A DNA stretch of 64,000 bases from Ligilactobacillus araffinosus DSM 20653 (GCF_001435375.1 NZ_AYYZ01000029.1:335903-399902); one strand, 5' to 3'; shown: positions 35,539 to 44,074, counted from the first letter of the stretch. The notes: generated from the sequence alone by a model not told the origin. Made by a program: numbers and translations.

Positions 35539-36492
35539 ATGACAAGTAAATATCAAACACTAAAGGATATTCAGGCAGTCAAACAAACTTTTAGCACCGA
35601 GTTAGCTAACAATCTAAGTTTGATTCCGGTCCCTGCCCCACTTTTTGTTACAAAAGATTCAGGGCTAAATGATAATTTAAACGGCGTTGAGCGACCAGTA
35701 AAATTTCTTACTAAACAAGGCGACGATTTGGAAGTGGTTCATTCATTAGCTAAATGGAAACGTTATGCACTTGGTGAATTTGAAATTGATCCTGGGCATG
35801 GAATTGTAACTGATATGCGTGCGATTCGACGAGACGAAGATTTAGATGCAATCCATTCTTACTATGTTGACCAATGGGATTGGGAAAAATGTATTTTGAA
35901 AGAACAACGATCATTAGACTTTTTGAAAGAAAATGTTATTAAAATTTTCAACGCTTTAAAGACAACAGAAGATGCAATGTTAAAAAAGAATCCTCAACTT
36001 ACGCAAAAATTACCTGAAGATATAACCTTTGTTAGTTCTCAAGAATTAGAGGATGCTTATCCCGCATTATCTCCAGCTGAACGTGAAGATGTGGTTGCTA
36101 AAAAGTACGGAGCCATTTTTATTACTGGAATTGGTAAAAAGTTAAATTCAGGGAAACGTCATGATTTGCGAGCACCTGACTATGATGATTGGGATCTTAA
36201 TGGAGATTTAATTGTTTATAATCCAGTTTCAGGTCATAGTTTAGAACTTTCATCAATGGGAATTCGGGTTGATAAAAAATCGTTGATAAAACAGTTAGCG
36301 GAATGCGATTGTTCTGAACGCCTTGAATTGCCGTTTCATAAAAAAATTATTAATGAAGAACTTCCCTATTCGATTGGTGGCGGAATTGGGCAATCAAGAG
36401 TATGTATGTTTATGCTTGAAAAAGAACATATTGCAGAAGTTCACCCTTCAGTTTGGGACTCGGTTGAAGAAACAGTGTCATCGTTGATTTAG
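35539..36492 (+). CDS. asnA: Aspartate-ammonia ligase (asparagine synthetase A)
   Basis: 317-residue ammonia-dependent synthetase making asparagine from aspartate, ATP and ammonia; fold related to class II aspartyl-tRNA synthetases. Family blocks include LIPVPAPLFVTKDSGLNDNLNGVERPV, VVHSLAKWKRYAL, YVDQWDWEK and near the C-terminus GGGIGQSRVCMFML, where the last Arg binds ATP. Length fits (E. coli 330). The ribosome site AGGAGG touches the attenuator terminator. It is followed after 21 bases by an Asp/Glu-type symporter gene. Confidence 0.95.
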   Translation: MTSKYQTLKDIQAVKQTFSTELANNLSLIPVPAPLFVTKDSGLNDNLNGVERPVKFLTKQGDDLEVVHSLAKWKRYALGEFEIDPGHGIVTDMRAIRRDEDLDAIHSYYVDQWDWEKCILKEQRSLDFLKENVIKIFNALKTTEDAMLKKNPQLTQKLPEDITFVSSQELEDAYPALSPAEREDVVAKKYGAIFITGIGKKLNSGKRHDLRAPDYDDWDLNGDLIVYNPVSGHSLELSSMGIRVDKKSLIKQLAECDCSERLELPFHKKIINEELPYSIGGGIGQSRVCMFMLEKEHIAEVHPSVWDSVEETVSSLI

Positions 36493-36513
36493 GAATAAAA
36501 GTGAGGTTTAAAA

Positions 36514-37788
36514 ATGATTAAAAAACATTGGCGTTTTTCGTTGGGGTGGCAAATAATTACGGGTTTGATAGTGGGACTTTTTCTAGGATGGATATTCAAT
36601 AATAATGAACATTTTATTAAGTTTGCCAATGGACTAGGAGCAACCTTTATTAATCTTATTTCAATGATTGTTTTACCGATTGTTATTTCAAGTTTAACGG
36701 TTGGGATTGCTAATTTAGGTGATATTAAAAAATTAGGAACGATTGGCTTAAAAACGCTGATATATTTTGAAATTTTATCAACAATTGCGTTTATCTTAGG
36801 AATATTGGTTGCAAATATTACTCGTATTGGGTATATGATTGATTTAAGTCATTTGAAAAGTGTTGACATTTCGCAATATATCCATGCTGCTAAAGCAAAT
36901 AAAGATCAAGGAATTGGTTCGCTTTTATTATCAATTGTGCCAACGAATATCTTCTCGGCTCTTTCTAAAGGAGCAATGTTACCAATAATTTTTTTCTGCG
37001 TCCTTTTTGGTTTAGGAACGGCAGCGATTGGTGAAAAAGGAAAAATTGTACTTGATTTCCTTAATGCTATTGCGGCAATAATGTTTAAAATAACAAATTG
37101 GGTCATGCGTTTTGCACCGTTTGGAGTGGCCGGACTGATTGGCGCAACGGTTGCTGAATTAGGAATTACAACACTTAAACCGCTGTTTATCTTTATTTTG
37201 TTAGCGTATTTAGTAATGTTGATTTTTATTTTTGGAGTTTTAGGAATTACCTCTAGAATATTTGGATTGCGAATTACTGACCAAATTAAAGCCGTTAAAG
37301 AAGAATTAATTCTTGCATTTTCGACGGCAAGTTCAGAAGTTACGTTACCCGGTCTAATTGAAAAAACACAAAAGTTAGGTGTTACCAAAACAATTTCAGC
37401 ATTTGTAATTCCTACCGGATATACGTTTAATCTTGATGGATCAGCAATCTATCAGGGATTGGCAGCAATTTTTATGGCACAAGCATATCATTTACATTTA
37501 ACCTTTTTACAACAGCTGACCTTAATTATTACTTTGATGATCACTTCTAAAGGAATGGCTGGAATCCCAGGTGCTTCGTTTATTGTTTTGATGACTTCGG
37601 CTTCCGCAATTGGTATTCCGGTCTCCGGATTAGCACTAATTGCAGGTATTGACCGACTTGTAGACATGGGAAGAACGGTTGTTAATGTAATTGGAAATGT
37701 AACGGCTACTTTAGTAATTGGAAAATTAGAAAATGGATTTAGTCAAAAGAAACATGATGCTTATATTGCTGGTATAGAAAATGCATAA
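36514..37788 (+). CDS. Dicarboxylate/amino-acid:cation symporter (DAACS)
   Basis: 424-residue GltP/GltPh-type symporter for acidic amino acids or dicarboxylates. The re-entrant loop HP1 has SSEVTLPGLIEK, helix 7 TGYTFNLDGSAIY (family NMDGTALY), HP2 SKGMAGIPGASFIVL, and helix 8 GIDRLVDMGRTVVNV with the substrate-binding Asp and Asn. The operon position behind asnA suggests that it brings in aspartate, the asnA substrate, and that both are under the Asn leader. AGTGAGG precedes the ATG. Confidence 0.92.
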   Translation: MIKKHWRFSLGWQIITGLIVGLFLGWIFNNNEHFIKFANGLGATFINLISMIVLPIVISSLTVGIANLGDIKKLGTIGLKTLIYFEILSTIAFILGILVANITRIGYMIDLSHLKSVDISQYIHAAKANKDQGIGSLLLSIVPTNIFSALSKGAMLPIIFFCVLFGLGTAAIGEKGKIVLDFLNAIAAIMFKITNWVMRFAPFGVAGLIGATVAELGITTLKPLFIFILLAYLVMLIFIFGVLGITSRIFGLRITDQIKAVKEELILAFSTASSEVTLPGLIEKTQKLGVTKTISAFVIPTGYTFNLDGSAIYQGLAAIFMAQAYHLHLTFLQQLTLIITLMITSKGMAGIPGASFIVLMTSASAIGIPVSGLALIAGIDRLVDMGRTVVNVIGNVTATLVIGKLENGFSQKKHDAYIAGIENA

Positions 37789-37829
37789 AAAATAAGAGGT
37801 TGCGATGAAAAGCAACCTCTTATTTTTTA
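37787..37829. terminator. Bidirectional terminator after the asnA operon
   Basis: Perfect 17-bp stem (37787-37803/37812-37828) with A and T tracts, also serving the convergent permease gene. Confidence 0.95.
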
Positions 37830-37845
37830 GTTTAAGTTGTTAATG

Positions 37846-39264
37846 TTATTCTCTAATTGCATGCTTAATACCATAAATAAAATAGACAACGATTCCTAAA
37901 ATAAACCAAATAAGAGTATATAATTTTGCTGCATGATCTAATCCTATAAAAACTAATAAACTAAATATAAATGATAGTATTGGTAAAAGTGGATATGCAG
38001 GAACTTTAAATGCCGGTTCAGGAATATCTTTTCCTTCGCGTTTTCTTAAGAAAAAAAGTCCAACTGAAACAAAAATAAAGGCAATGATCGTTCCAGCAGA
38101 AACTAATTGTGATAGGAAGCTAAATGGAAGGACCGAACTGATAATCACTACAATAGTCGTAATTAAAATAACTGAATTTTTGGGTTGCTTATTGCAATCT
38201 AATTTGCTGAACATTTTCGGTAACATCCCATCGCGACTAAATGAGTAAATCAGTCGTGAACCAGACAGCATGAAACCAATCGCGGCAGTGAACATTCCAA
38301 AGACGGCGATTAATTGGACGATGGTTGCAATTAACGGATGATGGATCGCCCGTAATGCAATTCCGATTGGTTCTGCACTTGCAGCGTATTTTTGATATGG
38401 AAGAACCCCAATTAAAACGCTGCTGACAGCAATGAAAAAGATCGATGCGATTGCAAGGGAACCAATTATTCCTCGCGGCATTGTTTTTTGCGGCTCAATC
38501 GCTTCAGCCGAGTTAGCGGCAATGGCATCAAATCCGAGATATGAAACAAAAATCATTGAAACTCCAGCATAAATTCCTTGCCATCCTCCAAAAGCACCAT
38601 TCGTTGTTGCGTGATATGCAGGAATAAACGGATGGAAATTACTTAAATGAATGGCAGTTGCACCAACTGTCACGAATAAAATAATTGCAAAAATTTTCAA
38701 AACAACTAGGATATTTTCAACGAGAGTGACCTTTGATAGATTCTTCGATACTAATGATCCAACAATTAAAACAATGATAATGGCTAAAATATCCAAAATT
38801 CCGCCTTTTTGACCAAGCGGATTTGCTAAGAAAGTCGGAATTTTAATTCCAATTGATGCTAAGATTGGTTTTAAATTTGATGATATTCCAGAAATTACAA
38901 ATGAAAGACCGATAATATATTCAGCTAAAAGCGCCCAACCGACAACCCAACCAGGCAATTCGCCAAAAATAACATTGATCCATGTATAAGCTGAACCAGC
39001 AAATGGCATCGCGGCTGACATTTCAGCGTAAACCAAAGCGACCATCCCAGCAACGATCGCTGCAAGAATAAACGAAATGATAACTGCAGGGCCAGTGTGC
39101 ATTGCAGCCACTTCACCTGGTAAGGTAAAAATTGAAGTTGAGACGATCATCCCAATTCCTAGTGAAAGTAAATCTTTAACGCGAAGTGACCGTTTAAGAT
39201 GACCGTCTTTTAATTCGTATTTTTCGGGAGGTTGTCGAAAAAACATTCTTTTTGATAAATTCAT
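37846..39264 (-). CDS. CAT/YfnA-type APC amino-acid permease
   Basis: 472-residue permease of the cationic amino-acid transporter branch. Marks are LKRSLRVKDLLSLGIGMIVSTSIFTLPGEVA around helix 1 (in pieces), PFAGSAYTWINVIFGELPGWVVGW, and FVSYLGFDAIAANSAEAIEPQKTMPRGI in helix 6. The ribosome site AAGGAG precedes ATG by 9 bases. The substrate is unknown (family: Arg/Lys or branched-chain amino acids). Its start lies 300 bases from the next gene. Confidence 0.88.
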   Translation of the reverse strand: MNLSKRMFFRQPPEKYELKDGHLKRSLRVKDLLSLGIGMIVSTSIFTLPGEVAAMHTGPAVIISFILAAIVAGMVALVYAEMSAAMPFAGSAYTWINVIFGELPGWVVGWALLAEYIIGLSFVISGISSNLKPILASIGIKIPTFLANPLGQKGGILDILAIIIVLIVGSLVSKNLSKVTLVENILVVLKIFAIILFVTVGATAIHLSNFHPFIPAYHATTNGAFGGWQGIYAGVSMIFVSYLGFDAIAANSAEAIEPQKTMPRGIIGSLAIASIFFIAVSSVLIGVLPYQKYAASAEPIGIALRAIHHPLIATIVQLIAVFGMFTAAIGFMLSGSRLIYSFSRDGMLPKMFSKLDCNKQPKNSVILITTIVVIISSVLPFSFLSQLVSAGTIIAFIFVSVGLFFLRKREGKDIPEPAFKVPAYPLLPILSFIFSLLVFIGLDHAAKLYTLIWFILGIVVYFIYGIKHAIRE

Positions 39265-39432
39265 TCTCTCTTCTCCTTATGCAAAATAATAAATTCAATC
39301 TTTCGATGTTATGTATTGTAGCATACGATTAAATTAAAATAAAATATTTTTAATCGTTCTAATCTAAATTTAATCTATATTGATGATGCATTAGACTTGC
39401 TGTTATGAAAAAGAGAAAGGATAAAATGTTAA

Positions 39433-39514
39433 AAACGAGCGTAGGGAAGCAGAAAAGTGAATGAATCGCGTCAGTATAGATTCGGAGGTTTTCGAACTTC
39501 CACTTAACTCGTTT
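39433..39514 (+). other. Folded intergenic element, unknown
   Basis: In the roughly 300-base gap 39265-39571 I see nested complementary segments: AAACGAG/CTCGTTT (39433-39439/39508-39514), AAGTG/CACTT (39455-39459/39501-39505), GAATC/GATTC (39463-39467/39479-39483), and GGAGG with CTTCC. This makes a four-stem branched structure followed by TGTTTT. It may be a small RNA or a leader. It is not a tRNA: the arms do not have tRNA spacing. Confidence 0.35.
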
Positions 39515-39534
39515 GTTTTGGAACTCGATTATAA

Positions 39535-39561
39535 TAAAGAAGTTGCGACTTATGTCACAAC
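39535..39561 (-). terminator. Terminator of the CPBP protease gene
   Basis: On the minus strand GTTGTGAC/GTCGCAAC (39542-39549/39554-39561) with one G-U and a TTCTTTATT tail. Confidence 0.75.
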
Positions 39562-39571
39562 CTCCTCTCTT

Positions 39572-40345
39572 TTACAAATTAAATCGGTTTTCAATTTTAC
39601 CCTGCTGCTTCTTTGAAACAACGGTTGCTAAAAATAGCAATGCAAGAACAAATAAAATAAATGTTCCTAATGGATTTCCGTGGTTATTCAGCATGGTAGT
39701 TGAATGCGATGTTGATATTCCGATTGAACATGCATCCAGTAGTCCATGAAGTAAAATCGGCATAATTAAGTTTCCAGACTTTAAATAGATGACGGCTAAG
39801 ATAATTCCTAATAAAAACGTTCCAATCATCTGTAACAAGGTTTGATATGCAGATTGATGAAGAATATTCATTGAATGGGTAACTCCGAAAAGGAAACTGC
39901 TAAGGAAGATTCCCTTCCAAATTGTATGCTTCGATTGTACGTGATGCATGATGCTTGGTAATAACATTCCTCGCATAATGAATTCTTCAGCACACGCAAT
40001 TAGAAGTGCAGTTACTAAACAAAATAGCGGCGCATGGATTCGGCTAAGGTTCTTTTCGAAAACGATCACGTACAAGACAATCAAAAAGTCACCTAAAAAT
40101 GAAAGGTAAAATGTCTTTTTAAAAAGCAGCTTTTCATGAGTGTAGAAATGATTGAACCCCCAGCAGAAAATCAGCATGATAATTTCAAGAATTCCCATTC
40201 GGAAAAGAATCCGCTTTTGCAGATCAAAGCCGTCCCCGATATGGAATTTGAGAAAGACCCATTCCCAGCAGAATTGGATCAATAAAAAGCAAATCAACCA
40301 AATAACATAAGTAATTAATGGTTTAAGTTTTGAATTCTCTTTCAT
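39572..40345 (-). CDS. CPBP-family intramembrane glutamic protease
   Basis: 257-residue, about seven-segment membrane protein of the CPBP/Abi family. Catalytic motifs: EEFIMRG (EExxxR) near residue 128, FGVTHSMN (FxxxH) near 160, and HGLLDA near 209. In lactic acid bacteria many members lie near bacteriocin genes as processing or immunity factors; here no bacteriocin gene is adjacent. The ribosome site AAAGGGAAAG is upstream. Confidence 0.88.
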   Translation of the reverse strand: MKENSKLKPLITYVIWLICFLLIQFCWEWVFLKFHIGDGFDLQKRILFRMGILEIIMLIFCWGFNHFYTHEKLLFKKTFYLSFLGDFLIVLYVIVFEKNLSRIHAPLFCLVTALLIACAEEFIMRGMLLPSIMHHVQSKHTIWKGIFLSSFLFGVTHSMNILHQSAYQTLLQMIGTFLLGIILAVIYLKSGNLIMPILLHGLLDACSIGISTSHSTTMLNNHGNPLGTFILFVLALLFLATVVSKKQQGKIENRFNL

Positions 40346-40480
40346 TTTTCTTTCCCTTTTACCTTTAATAATTGAAAATTAAAATAATTCAAAAATATTA
40401 TATCATAACAAATATTTTGAACTTTCAAAATATTTAACTATTAATTTTTGGATAAGTTCGAAAAAAAGGCATGGTTTTGG

Positions 40481-40509
40481 TTGACAACCTTTACATAATT
40501 AATTATTCT
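40481..40509 (+). promoter_or_regulatory. Promoter of possible small RNA and small ORFs
   Basis: Perfect TTGACA (40481-40486), 17-bp spacer, TATTCT (40504-40509). Confidence 0.65.
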
Positions 40510-40515
40510 ACACTT

Positions 40516-40607
40516 ATAGGGATTTATCTCTGTAATTTAAAATTACTAATAAACACTCCAGCTACTTTTAAGATACACCCATTCTTTGCTGAAGTGTTTA
40601 TTTTTTT
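40516..40607 (+). ncRNA. Candidate small RNA or attenuated leader
   Basis: From the predicted start near 40516 the transcript has a short hairpin (GTAATTT/AAATTAC, 40532-40546) and then a terminator: AATAAACACT/AGTGTTTATT (40548-40557/40593-40602) with inner CAGC/GCTG and a T run. No ORF lies inside. The product would be about 90 nt. Alternatively it is a leader that attenuates the small ORFs downstream. Confidence 0.5.
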
Positions 40608-40620
40608 ATAAGGTGATCAA

Positions 40621-40761
40621 TTGACGAGTCCTTTATTAATATGCAAGGACGTTGCAATTTTTGCTTGTGAAGTTTGGCCCTGGCGTGCGATGCATGCCAC
40701 AATAATGGTTGGCTTGATTTGTTACGTTGGGTTTTTATTCCCCTTTCTAGATGAATTTTAG
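40621..40761 (+). CDS. 46-residue hydrophobic ORF
   Basis: TTG start just behind AAGGTGATC, a strong anti-SD match. The peptide begins MTSPLLICKDVAIFACEVWP and has a hydrophobic helix at about 25-42. Not recognised. It is the first of three small plus-strand ORFs between the terminator at 40602 and that at 41079-41115. Confidence 0.45.
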   Translation: MTSPLLICKDVAIFACEVWPWRAMHATIMVGLICYVGFLFPFLDEF

Positions 40762-40784
40762 ATAAATAAGGTCCGGTCAAATCA

Positions 40785-40862
40785 ATGATTATCAGATTTA
40801 CGATTAATGTTATCTTCTTTATTGCATTAGTAATGGTCGTTTCAAACTTAACTCCTGTCTGA
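40785..40862 (+). CDS. 25-residue hydrophobic ORF
   Basis: Encodes MIIRFTINVIFFIALVMVVS plus NLTPV, a single hydrophobic helix. AAGG lies 13 bases upstream, which is far. The stop is 3 bases before the ATG of the next ORF. Confidence 0.35.
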   Translation: MIIRFTINVIFFIALVMVVSNLTPV

Positions 40863-40865
40863 GTC

Positions 40866-41090
40866 ATGTTTGTTTATTTTTTCTATAGTCTTACAATGCC
40901 CTTTGGATGGAAATGCCATTTTCAACGCGTTTTGACAATATTCAGAAATGCTTCGGTATTCTTAAATGAATTTAGGAAAAGGCGTTTCTTTTTTAGTTTC
41001 TTAATGATTACAACAATTATTGGTTTTATTGCCGTGTTAACAGCATTTAAGTATAAGCGCAACCGTTTAAAATATAATAAAACCGCATGA
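40866..41090 (+). CDS. 74-residue basic membrane ORF
   Basis: The N-terminus (MFVYFFYSLTMPFGWKC) and the C-terminal part (RKRRFFFSFLMITTIIGFIA then a Lys/Arg tail) each hold a hydrophobic stretch. Not recognised. There is no ribosome site, only coupling to the 25-residue ORF. Its stop lies in the stem of the downstream terminator, as is normal for a true last gene. These three ORFs might also be remains of one membrane protein gene. Confidence 0.45.
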   Translation: MFVYFFYSLTMPFGWKCHFQRVLTIFRNASVFLNEFRKRRFFFSFLMITTIIGFIAVLTAFKYKRNRLKYNKTA

Positions 41091-41115
41091 ACATTGATTT
41101 CATGCGGTTCTTTGT
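41079..41115. terminator. Bidirectional terminator before pepD paralogue
   Basis: AACCGCATGA/TCATGCGGTT perfect stem (41081-41090/41100-41109), T-rich on both strands. Confidence 0.88.
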
Positions 41116-41122
41116 TTCTTTA

Positions 41123-42550
41123 TTATAAGTTTGGATCCATTTTAAATGTTAAGCCGGATAATTCCGTTCCACGAGTAATCAATTCTGCGATAAATTCCTT
41201 TGTCCGTTGGTTACAATGTGCAACAATTTCATGATTTTTATCTGTGAGAAATTTAGTTAATTCTTCCCCTTTTAAATTATGAGTAGTAACATATGTGTTA
41301 ACTTCATCGACTTTTATATGACTCCATTGGGAGAGTTCTTTTTGGAAGTCTAAATCAGCTTGAATAAAATCAGCATAATGACTTTCAACAATCATAGCTA
41401 AGGTTTCATATAGCCAGTAGGCACTATCAGTTTGGATATCCATTTTTACTGGAGTATTGCTATATGATGGGTCGGTGTCATCGGCATTCGTGAAGAATGG
41501 GATATGGGGACAAAATGCCGGAACACCGAATGAAAGCCATTGAACGCCCTCACCATTGGATTGCATTTCAAGGATATGCGAGTTGGCGGTTCGAGAAAGC
41601 GAAATTGCCCGATATTTTTTCCGATCGTGTGAATCTCCGTTACCAAGCGGATCATATTTGGTTTCGTTATAATGTGATTTCAAAATATATTGAATATCTT
41701 CAAGCGAGATTTTCCGACTAGGTTTGCAGATAAATGGCATATTTGGTGATTCGGGTTCCTGTTTAACTTCAGGATTCAAGTATCGTTGTGCAAACCAAAC
41801 GCGTGGTGTGTTGTAGTGGTGATCTTTTTCAGTATTTGTTCCGAAGATATGACGGAAATTGAACTTTCCTTCATCGGGATTTAAATGATTTTGGGTAACA
41901 AATTTTTGAATACCATTGGACCACATAAAATTCACAGAATCATTGAAATTGATTTCTTCAATTGCAATTTGGTTGGCAGCAACTGCATAACAGTCATCCG
42001 GAATACGAACGGCCACCCAGTGATGTCCGGTTGCAATTTCCATATACCAAATTTCATTACGGTCACTAAATTGAACTCCATTCCCTTCAGCTGCGCCATA
42101 TTTTTCAATCAATTTTCCTAGATATTGAACCCCTTCACGTGCAGAATTTATGAACGGGAGCACGAGAGTGGTCATTGAATCTTCAGCTAGACCGTCTTTA
42201 TTATAGGGATCACAAGCTAATACGCGTTCATTAGCATAAACACTTTCAGTTGCTGATTCGCCGACCCCTTTTTCATTAAAGCCGTCTTCTTCATTAATTC
42301 CATCTTCCATGGTAACGTTAGGTGTTGAAGAATAACGATATCCGGATTTAGGTAATGGAACTTCAAGTTTATTATAAGTTGATTTGTAGGTTTCTGTACG
42401 ATCTGTAATTGCCGGCTGAATTAAAAATCGTTTGGGATAAATTGCAACCAAGCGGTCTTCATTGCGAGCAATGTAAGTTGAGCCATTTAATGAAGCCTTT
42501 TTTCCTACCATTACAGATGTACAAGCTGATTTTTCAATGCGATCAATCAT
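41123..42550 (-). CDS. C69-family dipeptidase, second PepD
   Basis: 475-residue paralogue of the dipeptidase at 7397-8833. The catalytic Cys is C10 in SACTSVMVGKKASLNGSTYIARNED. GFNEKGVGESATES and HHYNTPRVWFAQRY are shared blocks. A strong AAAGGAGG precedes the ATG. It is alone in its transcript. The two copies are diverged enough to be an old duplication, so they may differ in substrate. Confidence 0.93.
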   Translation of the reverse strand: MIDRIEKSACTSVMVGKKASLNGSTYIARNEDRLVAIYPKRFLIQPAITDRTETYKSTYNKLEVPLPKSGYRYSSTPNVTMEDGINEEDGFNEKGVGESATESVYANERVLACDPYNKDGLAEDSMTTLVLPFINSAREGVQYLGKLIEKYGAAEGNGVQFSDRNEIWYMEIATGHHWVAVRIPDDCYAVAANQIAIEEINFNDSVNFMWSNGIQKFVTQNHLNPDEGKFNFRHIFGTNTEKDHHYNTPRVWFAQRYLNPEVKQEPESPNMPFICKPSRKISLEDIQYILKSHYNETKYDPLGNGDSHDRKKYRAISLSRTANSHILEMQSNGEGVQWLSFGVPAFCPHIPFFTNADDTDPSYSNTPVKMDIQTDSAYWLYETLAMIVESHYADFIQADLDFQKELSQWSHIKVDEVNTYVTTHNLKGEELTKFLTDKNHEIVAHCNQRTKEFIAELITRGTELSGLTFKMDPNL

Positions 42551-42674
42551 TAAAATTCCTCCTTTATTTTTAATGTTGATTACACTTACGATTGTAACAT
42601 AGGCGAATTATTTTACGATGTTATTTACACATTTGAGAATTAATTTTCAATTATCAGTTTATTGATTTTGAGTA

Positions 42675-42716
42675 TAAAAATTCCTCAAGTCTTGAATTTT
42701 TTCAAAACTTGAGGTT
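42675..42716 (-). terminator. Terminator of the 41-residue gene
   Basis: 12-bp stem (42683-42694/42703-42714, with G-U) and a T-rich tail on the minus strand. Confidence 0.85.
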
Positions 42717-42737
42717 TATTAACGACAGCTTTTTACT

Positions 42738-42863
42738 TTACTTAGTTTTACGTTTGATCTTTTTCTTAGTAATTTTACTTAACTTCTTTTGATCAACAAG
42801 GTTAATCTTTCCCAACGAGTTAATCAAGATTACTTTGTCTTTTTCTCCAAATTTTGCATCCAT
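42738..42863 (-). CDS. 41-residue basic protein, unknown
   Basis: Encodes MDAKFGEKDKVILINSLGKI followed by NLVDQKKLSKITKKKIKRKT and K: one short beta-like stretch, then a very basic tail. GGGAGG stands 9 bases before ATG and a terminator follows. The leader has a consensus promoter and an attenuator-like hairpin. All parts of a real small gene are present. The tail suggests RNA or ribosome contact, which is inference only. Not recognised. Confidence 0.7.
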   Translation of the reverse strand: MDAKFGEKDKVILINSLGKINLVDQKKLSKITKKKIKRKTK

Positions 42864-42882
42864 AATGACATGCCTCCCTTTT

Positions 42883-42917
42883 CAAAACAGAAAACCGTCA
42901 CTTAAAAAGTAACGGTT
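42883..42917 (-). terminator. Attenuator-like hairpin in the leader of the 41-residue gene
   Basis: On the minus strand AACCGTTACTT/AAGTGACGGTT (42907-42917/42893-42903), loop TTT, then TTTTCTGTTTT, ending about 10 bases before the ribosome site. Confidence 0.7.
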
Positions 42918-42976
42918 CCCATAGACGATAACTAAAAAACTAAAAAATTCTAAAAACTAATTCCTAACACACCTGT

Positions 42977-43005
42977 ATTCTAACTTAGATTTTATTGGTT
43001 GTCAT
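42977..43005 (-). promoter_or_regulatory. Promoter of the 41-residue gene
   Basis: Minus strand ATGACA (43000-43005), 17-bp spacer, TAGAAT (42977-42982). Confidence 0.6.
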
Positions 43006-43094
43006 GATTTCTGCTTATATTTTTATCATCATTTTGAATGGCTTCAAATTGATTTAATTTAGTAATTGAAGGAATATTTAGGATACAAAATTAA

Positions 43095-43123
43095 TTGATT
43101 AACTTCTTGCTTGTCGGTATTAT
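43095..43123 (+). promoter_or_regulatory. Promoter of the CDF exporter
   Basis: TTGATT (43095-43100), 17-bp spacer, TATTAT (43118-43123). It excludes the in-frame ATG at 43095 as translation start. Confidence 0.65.
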
Positions 43124-43157
43124 GAAATTAGGACTTTTAAGTGTAAGGAGGGATTTA

Positions 43158-44045
43158 ATGGAGGCTCCCAATGTAAGTACAGTTCGCTTTTTCTGGGTAA
43201 CAGTTTTAAATGTTTTAATTACCGTTGTTGAGATTTTAGGTGGACTGTTTTCTGGAAGTTTAGCTTTGCTTTCTGATGCATTTCATAATCTAAGCGATTC
43301 AGCTTCAATTGTGATTAGTTATATTGCTCAGCGAATTGCTAATAAACCTGAAACACCTCAGCGTACTTTTGGTTATCGCCGAGCAGAAATTTTATCCGCC
43401 CTTTTGAATGCGGGATTGTTGATTGTAATTGCGTTATTTATTGTAATTGAGGCCGCTAAACGATTTATGCACCCTGACCATGTTAACGGTGATATTATGA
43501 CGGTTGTTGCGGTGATTGGTTTATTGGCCAATTTTGTTTCAGCAGCGCTTTTACATAATGGAAGTCGTCATAGTTTAAATATTAAGGCGACCTACCTTCA
43601 TATTTTAGCCGATGGTCTTTCATCGATTGGGGTTGTAATTACAGGAATCGTATTGATTTTCTGGCATATTACATGGCTTGATCCGATTGTTTCTGTATTA
43701 GTTGCCTTTTACATTGCGTATGAGGCCCTTCCAATTATTCAAAAAACAATTAATATTTTAATGCAAGCTGCACCAGATATTGATTATGATGCGATCAAGG
43801 AAGATATTACAAGCATTTCGCAGGTCAATTCGGTCCACCATGTTCATGCTTGGTTGATCGATGAGCATCATACGATGTTTTCAGCTCACATTAATTGTGA
43901 AGATATTAAATTAAGTGAAGTTGAACCGATTTATCGTCAGATTAGTAAATTACTAAAAGATAAATATCATATTTCGCATGTTACGATTCAAGCTGAGTGT
44001 CAGCGAGGAATTAATGAAAAAATGTTTGATATTGATCGCGATTAA
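43158..44045 (+). CDS. Cation diffusion facilitator (CzcD-like)
   Basis: 295-residue, six-segment divalent-cation/proton antiporter, exporting zinc or similar metals. The metal site in helix 2 is DAFHNLSD (His43, Asp47) and in helix 5 HILADGLSS; the C-terminal cytosolic domain (about 205-280) has the typical VHHVHAWLID. ATG 43158 follows AAGGAGGGA. Monocistronic. Confidence 0.92.
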   Translation: MEAPNVSTVRFFWVTVLNVLITVVEILGGLFSGSLALLSDAFHNLSDSASIVISYIAQRIANKPETPQRTFGYRRAEILSALLNAGLLIVIALFIVIEAAKRFMHPDHVNGDIMTVVAVIGLLANFVSAALLHNGSRHSLNIKATYLHILADGLSSIGVVITGIVLIFWHITWLDPIVSVLVAFYIAYEALPIIQKTINILMQAAPDIDYDAIKEDITSISQVNSVHHVHAWLIDEHHTMFSAHINCEDIKLSEVEPIYRQISKLLKDKYHISHVTIQAECQRGINEKMFDIDRD

Positions 44046-44074
44046 AAAAATACGACATGATGTCGTATTTTTTT
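44044..44074. terminator. Bidirectional terminator, CDF and HD genes
   Basis: AAAAAAATACGACA/TGTCGTATTTTTTT perfect 14-bp stem with 3-base loop. Confidence 0.93.

Noticed and set aside
39433-39515. tRNA-like gene (7-bp closing stem and TTCGAA loop)
   Set aside because: The presumed T arm is not adjacent to the acceptor strand, there is no proper D arm or anticodon stem, and lengths do not fit.
40598-40867. Minus-strand ORF of 89 codons over the small membrane ORFs
   Set aside because: It runs against the promoter-terminator layout, has no ribosome site and its composition looks like reverse-strand noise.
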